Source: Xenoacremonium recifei (Eukaryota; Ascomycota; Sordariomycetes; Hypocreales; Nectriaceae). From it: a DNA stretch of 51,095 bases. The notes under the pieces are model-generated. The model did not search any database. It was given only the letters and a program-made list of their open reading frames with translations, and was not told where the DNA came from. Position numbers and translations under genes: made by a program. Every line of letters begins with the position of its first letter. The first letter of the stretch is position 1. Below, one piece after another: positions 9,257 through 21,033 of this stretch. Where the stretch lies: positions 1 to 51,095 of the forward strand of contig WOFQ01000102.1 of assembly GCA_012184525.1 (NCBI GenBank), written 5' to 3'.

Positions 9257-10923
9257 ATGGCAGCCACAAAGCTCCTCCTGGCCGCCGCCACGGCCGTTGG
9301 CTGCGCGGCGGCGCTCCAGTTCCCCCAGGACCAGATCCCGCTGCAGGGCCCGCGGCTCAGCGGCGAGTTCGCCTCCGAGAGCAGCAGCAGCAAGCCGCTG
9401 ATCGACTCGAAGGCGCTGCAGGACAGCATCAAGGCGGAGAATTTGGAGAAGCGCGCGAATGAGTTTTACAAGATTGCGCAGCTGGGCGAGGAGGAGTACG
9501 GCCACCCGACTCGCGTGATTGGCAGCGATGGTGAGTCTGCTTTGCTATCGAGCTTGCCGTGGCGATAGCGTTGTTGTGATGATTGACAAGCTAACTCTGC
9601 CAATATAGGCCACCTCGGCACGCTGACTTACATCAGGTCTGAGCTCGCTAAGCTCGGCGACTACTACAACATCGCCAACCAGATGTTCCCGGCCGTCTCG
9701 GGCAACGTCTTTGAGTCGCGTCTCGTGCTGGGCAATGAGGTCCCCAAGGATGCTGCTCCCATGGGCCTGACGCCTCCTACCAAGAACAAGGAGCCCGTCC
9801 ATGGCGACCTGGTCCTGGTTGATAATGAGGGCTGCGATGCCTCTGACTACCCTAAGAACGTCTCTGGCAATATTGCGCTTATCTTGCGAGGAACTTGCCC
9901 CTTCGGAACCAAGTCGGAGCATGCTGGCAAGGCCGGTGCTGTCGCCGCCGTAGTGTATAACTATGAGAAGGACGAGGTCCATGGTACTCTGGGAACGCCC
10001 TCGCCTCACCACGTTGCCACATTCGGTCTATCTGGCACGGACGGCAAGGCCATTGCCAAGCGGCTCAAGGATGGCGAATCCATTGATGCCATTGCGTACA
10101 TTGATGCCGAGGTCAAGACCATCGTCACCACCAACATCATCGCCCAGACCGTCGACGGTGACCAGGACAACTGCGTTATGCTCGGTGGCCACAGTGACAG
10201 TGTCACTGAGGGCCCTGGAATCAACGACGACGGCTCGGGCAGCATGTCCGTCCTCGAGGTTGCCACGCAGCTGGCCCAGTTCCGCGTCAACAACTGCGTC
10301 CGCTTCGCCTGGTGGGCCGCCGAGGAGGAGGGCCTGCTGGGTTCCGACCACTACGTTGCCGACCTGGACGAGGAGGAGAACTTGAAGATCCGGCTGTTCA
10401 TGGACTACGACATGATGGGAAGCCCCAACTTCGCCTACCAGATTTACAACGCCACCAACGACGAGAGCCCTGCTGGCTCCGAGGAGCTTCGGGACCTGTA
10501 TGTCAAGTGGTACGAGGACCAGGGTCTGAACTACACCTTCATCCCCTTTGACGGCCGTAGTGACTACGACGGCTTCATCCGTGGTGGTATTCCCGCGGGT
10601 GGTATTGCCACTGGTGCCGAGGGTGTCAAGACGGAGGAGGAGGAGGTGATGTTTGGTGGCAAGGCGGGCGAGTGGTATGACCCGTGCTACCACCAGCTTT
10701 GCGACGACCTCGGCAACGTCAACTACACGGCCTGGGAGGTCAACACCAAGGTATGACACTTTCTCAGATATCAAGATGGCTGGCTAACAAACCTTAGTTG
10801 ATTGCCCACTCTGTGGCTACTTATGCGTTGTCCTTCGAGGGCTTCCCCAAGCGAACTCTCGATGATGCTGCCGCGTCTTCTGTCAAGGACGTTAAGTATC
10901 ACGGCCACAAGCTTGTTTTGTAA
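9257..10923 (+). CDS. lap2: M28 zinc aminopeptidase with PA domain (Lap2 / aminopeptidase Y type)
   Basis: Exons 9257-9530, 9609-10750 and 10798-10923 give 513 aa, the normal family length. Residues 1 to about 20 are a signal peptide (KLLLAAATAVGCAAA). A PA insert (NVSGNIALILRGTCPFGT) precedes the peptidase domain. Metal ligands of the M28A core are visible in order: the His of GGHSDSV, the Asp of GINDDGSGS, the catalytic Glu pair in WWAAEEEGLLGS, the Asp of FMDYDMMGS and the His of CYHQLCDD. The enzyme removes N-terminal residues, with Leu-type specificity in characterised relatives. It is either secreted or vacuolar; the sequence does not decide. Introns are canonical (GTGAGT...TAG; GTATGA...TAG). 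Confidence 0.93.
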
Positions 10924-11152
10924 TTTTTCATCTGCATGTTGCATTATATGAGTGGCGATCTAGAATGGCATAGGATTTCTTTTATTGAATTGCATCTACT
11001 TCAAATTGTAAAGAGCTGAATGAAATGGAGTTGTGATAGAGGCTCACTTGCATAGATCCACTTACATAAGCGCCCGACCTCACGCAGCCATGCACTGCCT
11101 CCAGGAACCGCTTTCATGCGCGAAAAGATATTGACGAAACTTCACAGACGCA

Positions 11153-13165
11153 ATGACAACGTACAAATATACGTCGCTACTCCCCCAGGAAATCCGTTTG
11201 TTGATTCTCCAGCCGGGGCAGGTTGGCGACCCCCTCATCGGCTGTCTGGCGAATTGCCGCTTCGCCCCGAAAGACGGCATAATACCAGACTTCGAGGCCC
11301 TCTCATACACATGGGGCGAACAGTCGAACCCCGAGCTCATCACCATCCTTGATACGAGCGGAATTGGCAACGCTGGTCTGGCACATGTCACTCCTGGAAG
11401 AGCCCTCGGGACCGTCGCCATCGGACGCAATCTGGCCGCTGCCCTGCACCGCCTCCGCGATGAGACAGCTGCCCGCGTGCTCTGGTGTGACTCCATCTGC
11501 ATCAATCAAGGGGACCTCTGTGAGCGAGCCTCGCAAGTCCTCCGCATGTGCGACATCTACCGCGAGACGCGTCGCGTGGTGGTCTGGCTAGGGCCCGAAG
11601 CCGACAACAGCGCCCTCGCCATGAGCACGCTGCGCTACACGGGTTCTCAAGTTGACTCCTCAGAGGCTGCCGCCGACACCGCGGGAAACTTCATACGCTT
11701 TGTCGACGGCGCAGACCCGCGATATCGTGGTCAGGCTGTACCGTTGCCGTTCTCTCCACAGCAGTGGGAGGCTACGGCTGCACTGCTCGCTCGGAGCTGG
11801 TTCCGCCGTCTCTGGATCCGGCAGGAGATCACGCTGGCCAACGCAGACGCGCTGGTCCTTGCAGGTAACGAGACCATGCTCTGGACACAGCTCGTCGGCG
11901 CGGCAGCATGCATCCGCAGCAAAGAAACGCCCTCGCCCCTCCCCGTATATAATCCCACAGCCTTCGCCGCCTCCCTAACCAACCTCTCCAGCTTCCGCCG
12001 CATGAAAGTCATCCGCGGCCTGCACGGCGTGGTAGACTACACGCGGCAATGCGAGTGCACCGACGACCGCGACAGGGTGTACGCGCTGCTTGGCCTCCTG
12101 CAGCCAGAACTAGCAGCTACGATCACGCCTGACTACACGAAGCCCGTGAAGCAGGTGTATCGCGAGATGGTGGTCGAGGGGGCGCGGTTCGCGGAGACGT
12201 TGAATATGTTGGAGTATTGCGATTCTGCGGTGCGGCCGACGTGGGTGCCGGATTTGCAGCGGTTGAGGCGCAGTTTGGGGCATTTTGAGCATACGTGGGC
12301 GGCGGGGGAGTCGGAGGGGGTGTTGAGGTGTTTGGATGGGGAGAGGGTGGAAGTCCAGGGGGTGGTTTGTGATGAGGTTGAGGAGGTACTGGGTGGTGTT
12401 GCGGATGATTGCTCGAATACTGACCTACAAAGGGCTGTCACGACAGCTATACTGCACTTTCTGGGTCCTAAGCCGGCGTCATGGCCAACTGAACAGCTGG
12501 AGTCTGTGACGAGGGCTGTCTTGGGCGGTCGGACCTTTGAGGATGTCGAGTGGCAGAATTATCCGCGGATACATCGCTCAGCCGCCGTTCTTACACGCTG
12601 GGCTGCAGACCAACCTATTGGAAGAGACATGGCCGTGGACGAGACGCGTGTCCGGGCAGCCATGCGGGAGATTCTGCCCGGACGGTGCTTCTACCGCACA
12701 CGGGATGGAAGCTTCATCACCGGCCCGACCCGGAGCCAACGCGGTGACACCATCGCCGTCCTCCTCGGCTGCCGCTCGCCCCTTATCCTGCGCCCATCAT
12801 CCTCCTCGTCCTCCCCATCCTCCCCCAAAGCCTACACAGTCCTCGGCCCCTCCTTCCACCCCTCCCTCACCCACGCCCAAGCCCTCCTCGGGCCCCTCCC
12901 GCGCGGCTACCACGCCGTCCTCCCCATCGGCTCCCTGGGCCCAACGTTCAAGCGCGCGGGCGAGCTGTGGCGCAAGCAGGACCCGCGGCTGGACGGCGTG
13001 GCGCTGCCGCCCGGGTGGGAGGAGCTCGAGGATGAGGATGGCTGGCCGTATTGGTTTGAGGGTGGGAGGCGGGGGGACGAGGATGCGGTGTGGAGGGATC
13101 CGAGGTTGAGGGTTGGGGAGTTGAGGGGGAGGGGGGTGAGGGTGGAGGGGTTGATGTTGGAGTAG
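11153..13165 (+). CDS. HET-domain protein with C-terminal WW-like domain
   Basis: Single exon, 670 aa. Residues about 46-200 are a HET domain: FEALSYTWGE, VAIGRNLAAALHRLR, and the signature WCDSICINQ at 111-119, followed by RMCDIYRETRRVVVWLG. A later WIRQEI motif and DRVYALLGL are also typical. HET domains trigger heterokaryon-incompatibility cell death after non-self recognition. Unusually, residues 618-651 look like a WW domain: LPPGWEEL, a GWPYWF core and VWRDPR, giving the two spaced Trp (W622, W647) and P650. A Ser/Pro linker precedes it. Base use changes to a G-rich, repetitive style towards the 3' end. The specific partner is unknown. Confidence 0.85.
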   Translation: MTTYKYTSLLPQEIRLLILQPGQVGDPLIGCLANCRFAPKDGIIPDFEALSYTWGEQSNPELITILDTSGIGNAGLAHVTPGRALGTVAIGRNLAAALHRLRDETAARVLWCDSICINQGDLCERASQVLRMCDIYRETRRVVVWLGPEADNSALAMSTLRYTGSQVDSSEAAADTAGNFIRFVDGADPRYRGQAVPLPFSPQQWEATAALLARSWFRRLWIRQEITLANADALVLAGNETMLWTQLVGAAACIRSKETPSPLPVYNPTAFAASLTNLSSFRRMKVIRGLHGVVDYTRQCECTDDRDRVYALLGLLQPELAATITPDYTKPVKQVYREMVVEGARFAETLNMLEYCDSAVRPTWVPDLQRLRRSLGHFEHTWAAGESEGVLRCLDGERVEVQGVVCDEVEEVLGGVADDCSNTDLQRAVTTAILHFLGPKPASWPTEQLESVTRAVLGGRTFEDVEWQNYPRIHRSAAVLTRWAADQPIGRDMAVDETRVRAAMREILPGRCFYRTRDGSFITGPTRSQRGDTIAVLLGCRSPLILRPSSSSSSPSSPKAYTVLGPSFHPSLTHAQALLGPLPRGYHAVLPIGSLGPTFKRAGELWRKQDPRLDGVALPPGWEELEDEDGWPYWFEGGRRGDEDAVWRDPRLRVGELRGRGVRVEGLMLE

Positions 13166-13755
13166 GGGGTGGTATGAAGTCTATGATACTCTGTAATACT
13201 GACTAGGATAAAAGTTTGTATTGTATCCATATAATGCAGTGGCTTCTATCATCGGCCCGATGCTATACTCAGGATGCTAGAGACTCACATAAGTCCGGGT
13301 CAGGGGCTACATCATCACGCATTCAGGGGCACACTCAATCACACAACCCAGACACTTAACAATAAGCCCTCGTTCGCTAATCACCATCAATTGACTCCAA
13401 CAAACTATCCCAGGCAGAAAACCTCCGGGTATCGAAGAAAGAGCAAAAGACTCCCCCGGAAATGATGACTTATACACCTGTAGGCGTGTATATGCGCTGC
13501 TGCTTTAAAAAAAAGACCAAGAAAAAATGCTACCCGTATTCCTGTATGCCATGCAATGCTCCGATGTAACGTGTCCCGAAATGCCAGAACCCTCCCGGTA
13601 GTGTACAGTACAGTTGCGTGTCTTGGAACCCTCGTGTTGTCAAGCTTGTCCGTTATTAATGTCCTATCCGCTGTTGTGACCCAGAAACAACGCTCCGTGG
13701 TAATGATGCAAGATGGTGAGTAATAAAACCGTATGAAAGAGATGCCTCCGTGCCG
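13166..13755. other. Intergenic between convergent HET and cyclin genes
   Basis: 3' flanks of two convergent genes, with A-rich tracts near 13506-13525. No gene or repeat seen. Confidence 0.55.
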
Positions 13756-14820
13756 TCATGATTGTTGTTCCTCTGGTTTCGGTGCCCGCTCTCCTCGAGG
13801 CTTCCTATCAAGCCTAAGGACAGGAATCTCAATGCTGGCAAGCATGTGCTCGACCTGTCCCTCCCGCAGGACCTTCAAGTGCTCCTTCAAATGCGACTCT
13901 CGAACGTTGAGTTCAAACCCGGCCAAGAAGCAGAAACTAATCTCCAAGCGCGCAAGTTCCGCCTCACTCACGCCGCCGACCCTAGCCATCTTCGCGTGAG
14001 AATACGACAAATCCTCGAGCGCCTTCATGGCCACGCGCAAGCCCGCGAGGACGAGACGGTGACAGTTGCGGCGCGTGACCGCAACCGCGCGCTCTTCCAC
14101 GGCTAGGCGGTGGATGTACAGCGAGGTCGCCAGGTAGACAGCCGAACTCATGGGGCAGAACTGGTGCAGCCGCATCAAGTACTGGGTGACGCTAATAGGC
14201 GGCTCCTTTTTCGAGTAGAATTTGCGTGCAATGGCGTTGTGCTGAAGGTTGAGCGGTTGTGAATCAGCGCCGACAACGACGTATGGCTCGGGTTTGCCTG
14301 GCGGCGAGGTCGCTGTTGAAGGGGCCTGCTTAAGGCGCACGCCGTCGATATCCTGGGGTGTGCTCTGTTGGGCAAAGGACGTTTGCGGGTGGTGGTGACT
14401 CGCCGAAGATTCCGCCTGCTTCTCCTTGATCACCAGCTTTTTAGACGCAAGCTCGGCCTGCTTGCGCATTTCGGCGAGGTTCTTGTCCGAGTGCGAGCGC
14501 ACAATATTCTCCTTCTCGACCTGCATGCCGGACATGTGAGGGACGGTAGGAGACTTGGGCGGCGGCGTCGGAGGGATGTCGCCTGTCTTCTTGACAAGCA
14601 GCTCGACATTGTCGCTGAGCAGCTTCAGGGCCTCAGTAGGAGCCAGCTTAAAGAGCTCGTTGTCGGAGGTGGTCGGTTGGTCATCGATGGAGAGCCGCGG
14701 ATCGGAGGCGGGCACGGGAGGTGGAGGCGGCGCGACATCGCCCGAGTCGGCACGCCGCAGGGCGATCTTATGCTCGGGCTGCTGCACCGTCTCCGTAGCG
14801 GTGCCAGCGTGATCGGACAT
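13756..14820 (-). CDS. PHO80/PREG-type cyclin
   Basis: Single exon, 354 aa. The first about 185 residues are disordered and Pro/Ser/Gln-rich, with one helical block (ELFKLAPTEALKLLSDNVEL). The cyclin domain spans about 190-310: NAIARKFYSKKEPPISVTQY, LMRLHQFCPMSSAVYLATS, RRNCHRLVLAGLRVAMKALE and SEAELARLEISFCFLAGFEL. This is the PHO80-like branch, closest in my memory to Neurospora PREG. Such a cyclin pairs with a PHO85/PGOV kinase and restrains the PHO4/NUC-1 transcription factor when phosphate is ample. Another PHO85 cyclin of this branch is possible, so no symbol is given. The 5' flank is long (over 2 kb). Confidence 0.88.
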   Translation of the reverse strand: MSDHAGTATETVQQPEHKIALRRADSGDVAPPPPPVPASDPRLSIDDQPTTSDNELFKLAPTEALKLLSDNVELLVKKTGDIPPTPPPKSPTVPHMSGMQVEKENIVRSHSDKNLAEMRKQAELASKKLVIKEKQAESSASHHHPQTSFAQQSTPQDIDGVRLKQAPSTATSPPGKPEPYVVVGADSQPLNLQHNAIARKFYSKKEPPISVTQYLMRLHQFCPMSSAVYLATSLYIHRLAVEERAVAVTRRNCHRLVLAGLRVAMKALEDLSYSHAKMARVGGVSEAELARLEISFCFLAGFELNVRESHLKEHLKVLREGQVEHMLASIEIPVLRLDRKPRGERAPKPEEQQS

Positions 14821-17024
14821 ATTCGCGGGTGTTGTAATATTACTGGAGGAGCAAGAAAAAGATCAACGCAAACGCGGCGTCGTGCGTGGGTAGGTGATGC
14901 CAAGCAAGCGAGTGGACGAGGCTATCACGAGTATCGGCCGCTGCCGCGTCTTAGTCTCTTCGGGACGACAAGACGCTCGAGAAGCCCCAACGTGTCGCTT
15001 TTCATATTCTCGTCGCGTGAGAGTCGGGTCGGGCGGGTGCGCGCGTGACAGAGACGGGGCAATGGAGTTTTCGCAAGGCTTCGGGAGGATGGAGGTTAGG
15101 TAGTCGTGGTTGTGCTCGTCGACCAACGAAAGCCTATCGCGGAACGGGCATTTCTGAATAGTAGGGAGGCAAGGTACTTTATAATCAAGAAGCAGTGCAC
15201 AAAAGACCCTGGAACAAGCGAAACGTCCGGGGCAATTCGGGCTGCAGCAGAGGGCGGGCTGTTGTTTTGTTGTTGGAGAATGGATGTAGAAGTCGTGGCT
15301 GGCGGGGTCGATGAAGGAGGACGAGAGGGCCTTGTAAGCCCACCTGACCCTGCCTGGCTGGATATTATCCAGCGAGTAGTGCAGTGAGTAAAGTGCGAGC
15401 CGGTCCGAATACTTTGCCTTAGGCCAGAAAGCACACGAAACGGGCGTCGCAACGGCGGAGATGAAAGCCAGGACAGGGGAAGCGCCGCGCAGAGACTCTA
15501 CTACAGGTATTTATCCCCCTCTATATACATCCATCCACCATCCTCGCCGCCGCCGCCGCCGCAAAGACGATCACCGTCCTGTCTCAGAAAAGCAACCCAC
15601 GCTTTCGAACTGGCACGTGGTGCGGGGCCTTCGTCCAGAAGCCGATCAGAGTATCATCTTCGGCGACTCAGCGCCTGCTGGGCGGGAGTGACATTGAGAC
15701 AGACCCTGCTAGCCTGGAAGGGTCCAGGCGCGAGGAATGCGGGCTTGGCTGCGCTGGGCAAAGGCTCTGATGGTCACTTGAGGCGCCGATTTGCTTTCGA
15801 GGCCGCGGGCTGGCTGGGTTGGGTTAGCAGCGGTGCGGGAGGGAGATACTCTGTAGTTGATGGTTCAGCGGATGACGTGCAGTAGTTGGGACGCTGATGC
15901 TTTAGGGAAGAGGCTTCTGTGTGTATCTTCCCAGACGCCATATTGTGTGTCTCTTCTCTCTCAGTGCCTTGGGGCTTCACTCAGATCGCCTGACTCTGGC
16001 ATCGCCGCCGCCCCATCTCTTAAACGCTGGACTCTAGCGCTGGCCAGGTTCTACTTTAGGCCTGGGTGAAGACTCCCGCCTCGGTTCAGGCCAGGCCTGC
16101 ACTTACAGGGCGACAGGGTACCGCTGCCGGACGGACGTCGGGCCTCAACGAGCCCCAGGACCCTGAAGGATTTCTCTCGCATTTGCATCCCAGCTTGCCT
16201 CGTTGCGGAGGTCCCCGACTCATGTGCCTCCTGTAACGCGATCCGGGATGCGAATACGGATGAGTATTGCCATTGCGGGCGAGATCTCGCGATGCCGCCG
16301 GAAACAAACTCCACGATGGCTTTCCGTTCTTGTCAGTCGCGATGCCCCGCCAAAATGTCTTAGCCGCCCGCGTGGGAATTCGGCTCTTGGTGTCTCGCAT
16401 CTAGTGTCGAGCGTTTCTTTGGTAGAGCTCATTTTGCCTCACTGGGAACTTGGGAGCGACATCTAGCTGTGGGCCTTTTTAAATGCAGGTTCAGGTCACA
16501 AGGAGGCAAAAGAAGGGAAAGGATTGGACTAACAAGAACCCCATTCTGACCGGGTACCGGGGGAAGCTAGTCAGAGAAGTGCTCGCCAGTAAACTTCACA
16601 AGATAAGGCACCAACACATCTTCATGGGATTCGATATCTACTTCGTTTAAAATTCGATGCAACTCTGAGGCGAGGGTTGCAACACCTTATCCACCATTGC
16701 TGTTGGGGACGGATCAAGACTCCGATCGCCGTCAGCACCATCTATCAACTAGTCCAGTCCCGCTCTTGATCGTCTAAACTGCTGACCTCTCGGCTTCGAA
16801 TCCTCCATGATAGTCTGATAGATCAATCGCTCGGGGCGAGTGAGATGCAGCTCTTTTCGCCTCCCCCTCTCCTGTCCACTAACCGACGCGCCAACCACGC
16901 CAGAGCCCCGAGTCTAGACCCAGGTCGGGCCGCAAGACGTTGAGCCTCATTGCTGACTTGTTCCTCCTCCTCACCACATACTTGCATATTGCGTATCAGA
17001 GTCTTTGTGTGTTCAACAAACAGC
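14821..17024. other. Long intergenic region upstream of cyclin, downstream of ThDP enzyme
   Basis: 2.2 kb with no supported gene. It includes a CCG trinucleotide run at about 15545-15562 and one CACGTG at 15614-15619, which matches the PHO4/NUC-1 core but also occurs elsewhere in the window. The part next to 14820 is probably the cyclin leader. Open frames here are short and unlike protein. Confidence 0.5.
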
Positions 17025-19286
17025 TCAGCAATCTGGCGCCACCTTGACATCCACCACTGCCGTCTGTCCGGCCTGCACCTTGGCGATGGCCTCGCCCAGC
17101 ACCGTCTGGAGATCTGCTGCGCGATCCACCTTCGCCGCGTGGATGTCGCCGCCTGCAGCCGCCTTTGCGATGCCCGCGTAGTCCGGCGACGGCGTAAACG
17201 AGATGTTGATCTCCTCGTTGGTGGCCGTCGACCCGAGGCCGTTGGGGTGCACCAGCAGCAGAGACCGTCGCGGAGCATTCCACCCTATCACCGTGTTAGC
17301 CATCTTATCGCCTTTCCAGAGATCGAGATATCGGGGTCTCAATAGCAATAGAGGATAGTAACTCACCCTTGTTGTTAAGCACTATGGTTAGCACGGGAAT
17401 GTTGTACCGTTTTGAGATCCAGTACACGCTGCCTGGCACCGTGAAAAGGAACGTCCCGTCGCCCACAATCTGTACCACAAACTTGCCCTTGTTCGAACCA
17501 CCCGCCTCAGCATCACTTGCCAGCTTCATGCCCAGCGCACCACCGCCAGACCAGCCAAGTCCGCCACCGCCACAGTTGATCCAGCTTCCGGGAATCTTGG
17601 GCTGCAGGTTGTCATGCACGAAGCCCGTGTTGGTGACAGCTTCGATCGCCCAGAGCGTGTCCTCAGGGCACATGTCCTTCAGCACGCGGCAGAGGTGACC
17701 CGTGCCAAAGGTGCCGTCCTCCAGGGGCTCGGCTGCCTTCGCAATAGCAGTAACCTTCTTCTCATACAGCGCCAAACGTTTCTCCTCGGCCCCAGCGTTG
17801 GTTGCCTCGAGCTTGCTCGCCAACTCTCCTGACTTGAGAGCAGCCGTGATCTGCTCTACGGACGTCAGTGCATCAGCCCGGTATCGCGACTCGGCCTGGA
17901 TATAGAAGAGAGGCATCTGATTCTTTAAGGGGTCGACATCAATATGGAAGACCCGGGCATCGCCGCGGGGCTTGCAACGGGTGTTAATCCATGGAACATC
18001 GCAGTCGAGCACCACGATGGTGTCTGCCGTGGTTACAGCCTCATCAACACCGAATTTCAGGCCGAGCCACCCCGGATGGTCAGCGGGGAAGCACATGTCG
18101 CTGCCGCCCGTGTCCAGCACGCGAAGACCCTTGACCGTGTCTGCGAGCTCGACCAGGGCGGCCGGGATCTGTTGGTTCCTCCCGGCATACCCTGTAATCA
18201 GCAGGGGCTCCTTGGCTCCGGCCAGAGCTTCGGCGATTTTAGTTATGGCGCTCTTGGGCAGACCACCAAGCTCAACAGGCTCCCATTCAGCCTGATTCAA
18301 TGAATAGGGGTTGATGTCGGCCTCCATGACCTCTCGCGCACCACACAAGTAGACGGGGCCTTGGGGGTCAGATGTCGCGAACTGCAAAGCGCGGTTGACC
18401 ATCTGCTTGACGTTGGTTCCAGTCTTGATCTCACCCGCATATCGGCAGTACTGGCCCAGAATCTGCTTTTGGTCGGGAACATCCTGGATCCAGTGGATGT
18501 ACTCAGTACGGCTGCCACGAAGCTCACCCTCGATTGTGAATGGCGACAAGCCGGCGAAGACTAGAATTGGGGCGCGACCCATGGAAGCGTTGTGCACCGC
18601 GGCGCCAAGGCCTTGCGTGCCGACATCGACATGGACGATGACACATTGAGGCTTGCCAGTTAATCGAGCAAATCCATCAGCCATGGACATGGCGACCATC
18701 TTTGAAGTTCATGTTAGCTCCCCCGTGGCTCGCAGTTCATTCGGCTTCCAAATCTAGAGACCGGAGGGGTCTAACTCACCTCGTTGGGGCAAGTGATGAT
18801 GCGGGGAAAGTTGCCCTTGGCCTCGCGCTGTCCTTTGACCATGGCCTCGATGATGCTGGGATGATCCGATCCCAGATTCACGAAGCAATGGGTAATGCCG
18901 GCCTCATAGATGGCCTCGAAGAAGGCAAAGGACGCAGTATACATCTTGGGCGAAGCAGTCGAGTAGGACTTGGGAGAAGAGATGTTTCCAGCTGGCGCAA
19001 GTGGGACGGTAGGATCGATAGCGGTTGCCGCTGAAGGTGAAACTATCGCCGTTGGTCTCGCGGAGATAGATGCAGAAGGAGAAGAAGAAGAGTTCGAGGA
19101 GGAAGAGTACAAACGACTCATGCCCCCATTAAGACCCCCACGAAGACCTGCGGCATTCCGACTGGCCATGTTATATCCGCGTACAGTACTCGAGCTGCTG
19201 TTGTTCCATGTGCCGGCCCCTGCATGGCAACCCCTCAGGATCCTCGGGGCTCCAGCCAATCCGGAGGTGCGTTGGAGCAGAGGCAT
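17025..19286 (-). CDS. Thiamine-diphosphate-dependent enzyme, acetolactate synthase-like, with mitochondrial-type presequence
   Basis: Exons 19286-18780, 18699-17367 and 17284-17025 give 699 aa. Residues 1 to about 45 are Arg-rich and free of acidic residues, as in mitochondrial presequences, followed by a Ser-rich spacer to about 100. The Pyr domain carries the catalytic Glu in CPNEMVAMSMADGFARLTG (E169). A middle domain follows. The PP domain has the ThDP/Mg motif GDG...NN in VGDGTFLF and LTIVLNNKGWNAPRR. The family decarboxylates 2-oxoacids or joins/cleaves 2-hydroxyacyl groups. The substrate cannot be read from sequence; it differs from the canonical ILV2 acetolactate synthase. Splice sites are GTGAGT...AAG and GTGAGT...TAG, and the joins restore motifs exactly. 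Confidence 0.87.
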
Positions 19287-21033
19287 GGTGAGGGATGGTG
19301 GATAGCGGAATATGGCAATGTGGAAACAGACGGTGATTCTAGGCGACTTTGGCGTGATGTGTTAGCCCTTCTTGTGATAAGTGGGCTTGCAGCAAACACT
19401 CGTCCAGCTTCAGGGCCTGAGGGAAAGCCGTGATGGGAAAGCTGATTTGCAGAAGAACGGCCGAAATGTCGGGGTTCCTGGAAGCTCAGACGAGGGGCCG
19501 GGTTGCTTGAGGCTCAAAAGCAATATAAAGTGGGCTATGGTTGCGTTGATGGAGAGCCAACGGTGGACTGGGGGATATGGTGAGGTGATGAGAAAGGGGG
19601 AAGACAGAGGGATTGATGAAGGCGAGCAGGGGGATGGGTTGCTGCCAATCAACAATGGAATGGCAGGCCTGTCTTTGTTGTTGCAGTGGCCAGGGGAGTG
19701 CTGCTGTGACGTGACAGCGAACAGCCAAGAGCAGTAGTTAGTGTAAGTGCAAGCAAACCGCTAGTTGGGGATCAGGCGTGTAGTGTAAGTGTAAGTGACT
19801 CGAGTGATATGTCAAGGAGAGAAAGCTCAACTGCCAGGCCAGCCCCCGGCGGGTTTTGTTCGCCCTCCGCACGCAGATCCACAGCGTCGGTATGTCCTTC
19901 CCCACGATCCGCGATTGTAGGGCGCATTGGATGCGGTTTCGAGGCATTCGTTTGCGCACGGAAGCAGATCTTGTGCCGAGACTGGCCGGCCAGCTAGCCT
20001 CGCTGCGACTCCGTAATGTGATACACTGGGCGGGCCACGAGACCCTGTCTGTCTGGGGGAACAATGGCGCTAAGCGCGCCCCTCCTGATAAGGTAACAAG
20101 ATGTCCGCTGGAATGGAGGGCTGTCTGTGTGTGTCTTCCGGCGGAAGCATTGATAACATTGCAGGGGTCTTCGGAAGGGCTTCGAGCAAACAATGGCGAG
20201 TACCTGCCTTCCAAGATGGCAGCATTCTATAGGCGTGTTCATCCTGGACTCAGTGCCTGTCACTACCTTATTTCAATGCATCTCAAAGATTGGTCAATCC
20301 CATCAAGCAATACGGAGTAAATACGGAGTTTCTAAGTAAGTCAGTCAAGTACATCATCTGTGTCTCTCGCCTCTTCGTCTTCTCATTTCCCTCGTGTAAG
20401 TCGTCAATCCGTATCCAATCGAAAAGCACTTTGCCGAACCAATCGCTATAACTTACCAATCATAAGCCCATCAAGGAAACAAACACTCATCCCGTGCCGC
20501 AATATTCCATCCCCGTCACCGTCCAGATGTCTTCCAACGGGCGCTTTCAGTGGATCTTCTACCCCTCCATCCCAAAGTCCTTCATGATACGGGAAGGAGC
20601 TATCTGCTCCCGCCGTGTAATTGCCCCACAATCCCCGCGCCCTACAACGCCCTACCGCGCCCTACCATCACCAGCCCTGTTTGTCTCCAACCTGGAGCTT
20701 TCAACGGATGGATGGCATCGACCGCATCAAGCCGCATCACGATATCGGAGCCTCTCTGCAACAAGAGGCAACAGAGAGCGACACGCGAGAGGTCACGGTT
20801 TCTCCGGGGTATATCCATCCACGTTTCGTCTACAAATCCTCGCGACACCGTCTGCCCTGCACCTCCATCTCGACTCCCGCCCCCATCTCACCGTCGATCC
20901 CGTGATGCTCGGCTCCGGCTCCGGCTCCGGCCCTCTTGGCCTCGGCGCGGCATCCTTCGGCGATGGCGTCTCGGCTCAACGACGATCCGTCACCAGCCGG
21001 CCTCCGCCTCCTCTGCGATGCCGCTTCCACGCC
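19287..21033. other. Intergenic, no supported gene
   Basis: 1.75 kb between the ThDP gene start and the FAD oxidase stop. It has short CTCCGG repeats at about 20912-20930 and several overlapping open frames on both strands. None has a recognisable domain or a consistent splice model, so none is called. Confidence 0.5.

Noticed and set aside
10028..10774. Minus-strand open frame of 248 codons across the aminopeptidase
   Set aside because: Antisense shadow of a well-supported M28 peptidase exon, Val/Leu/Asp-rich and without motifs.
15614..15619. CACGTG as a PHO4/NUC-1 site upstream of the cyclin
   Set aside because: The same hexamer occurs several more times in the window (for example near 812, 1738, 5043, 39621 and 42966), so one copy about 800 bp upstream is not evidence of phosphate control.
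16784..16806. tRNA-like B-box (CTTCGAATCC)
   Set aside because: Flanking bases do not form a T-stem, and no acceptor or anticodon stem can be paired.
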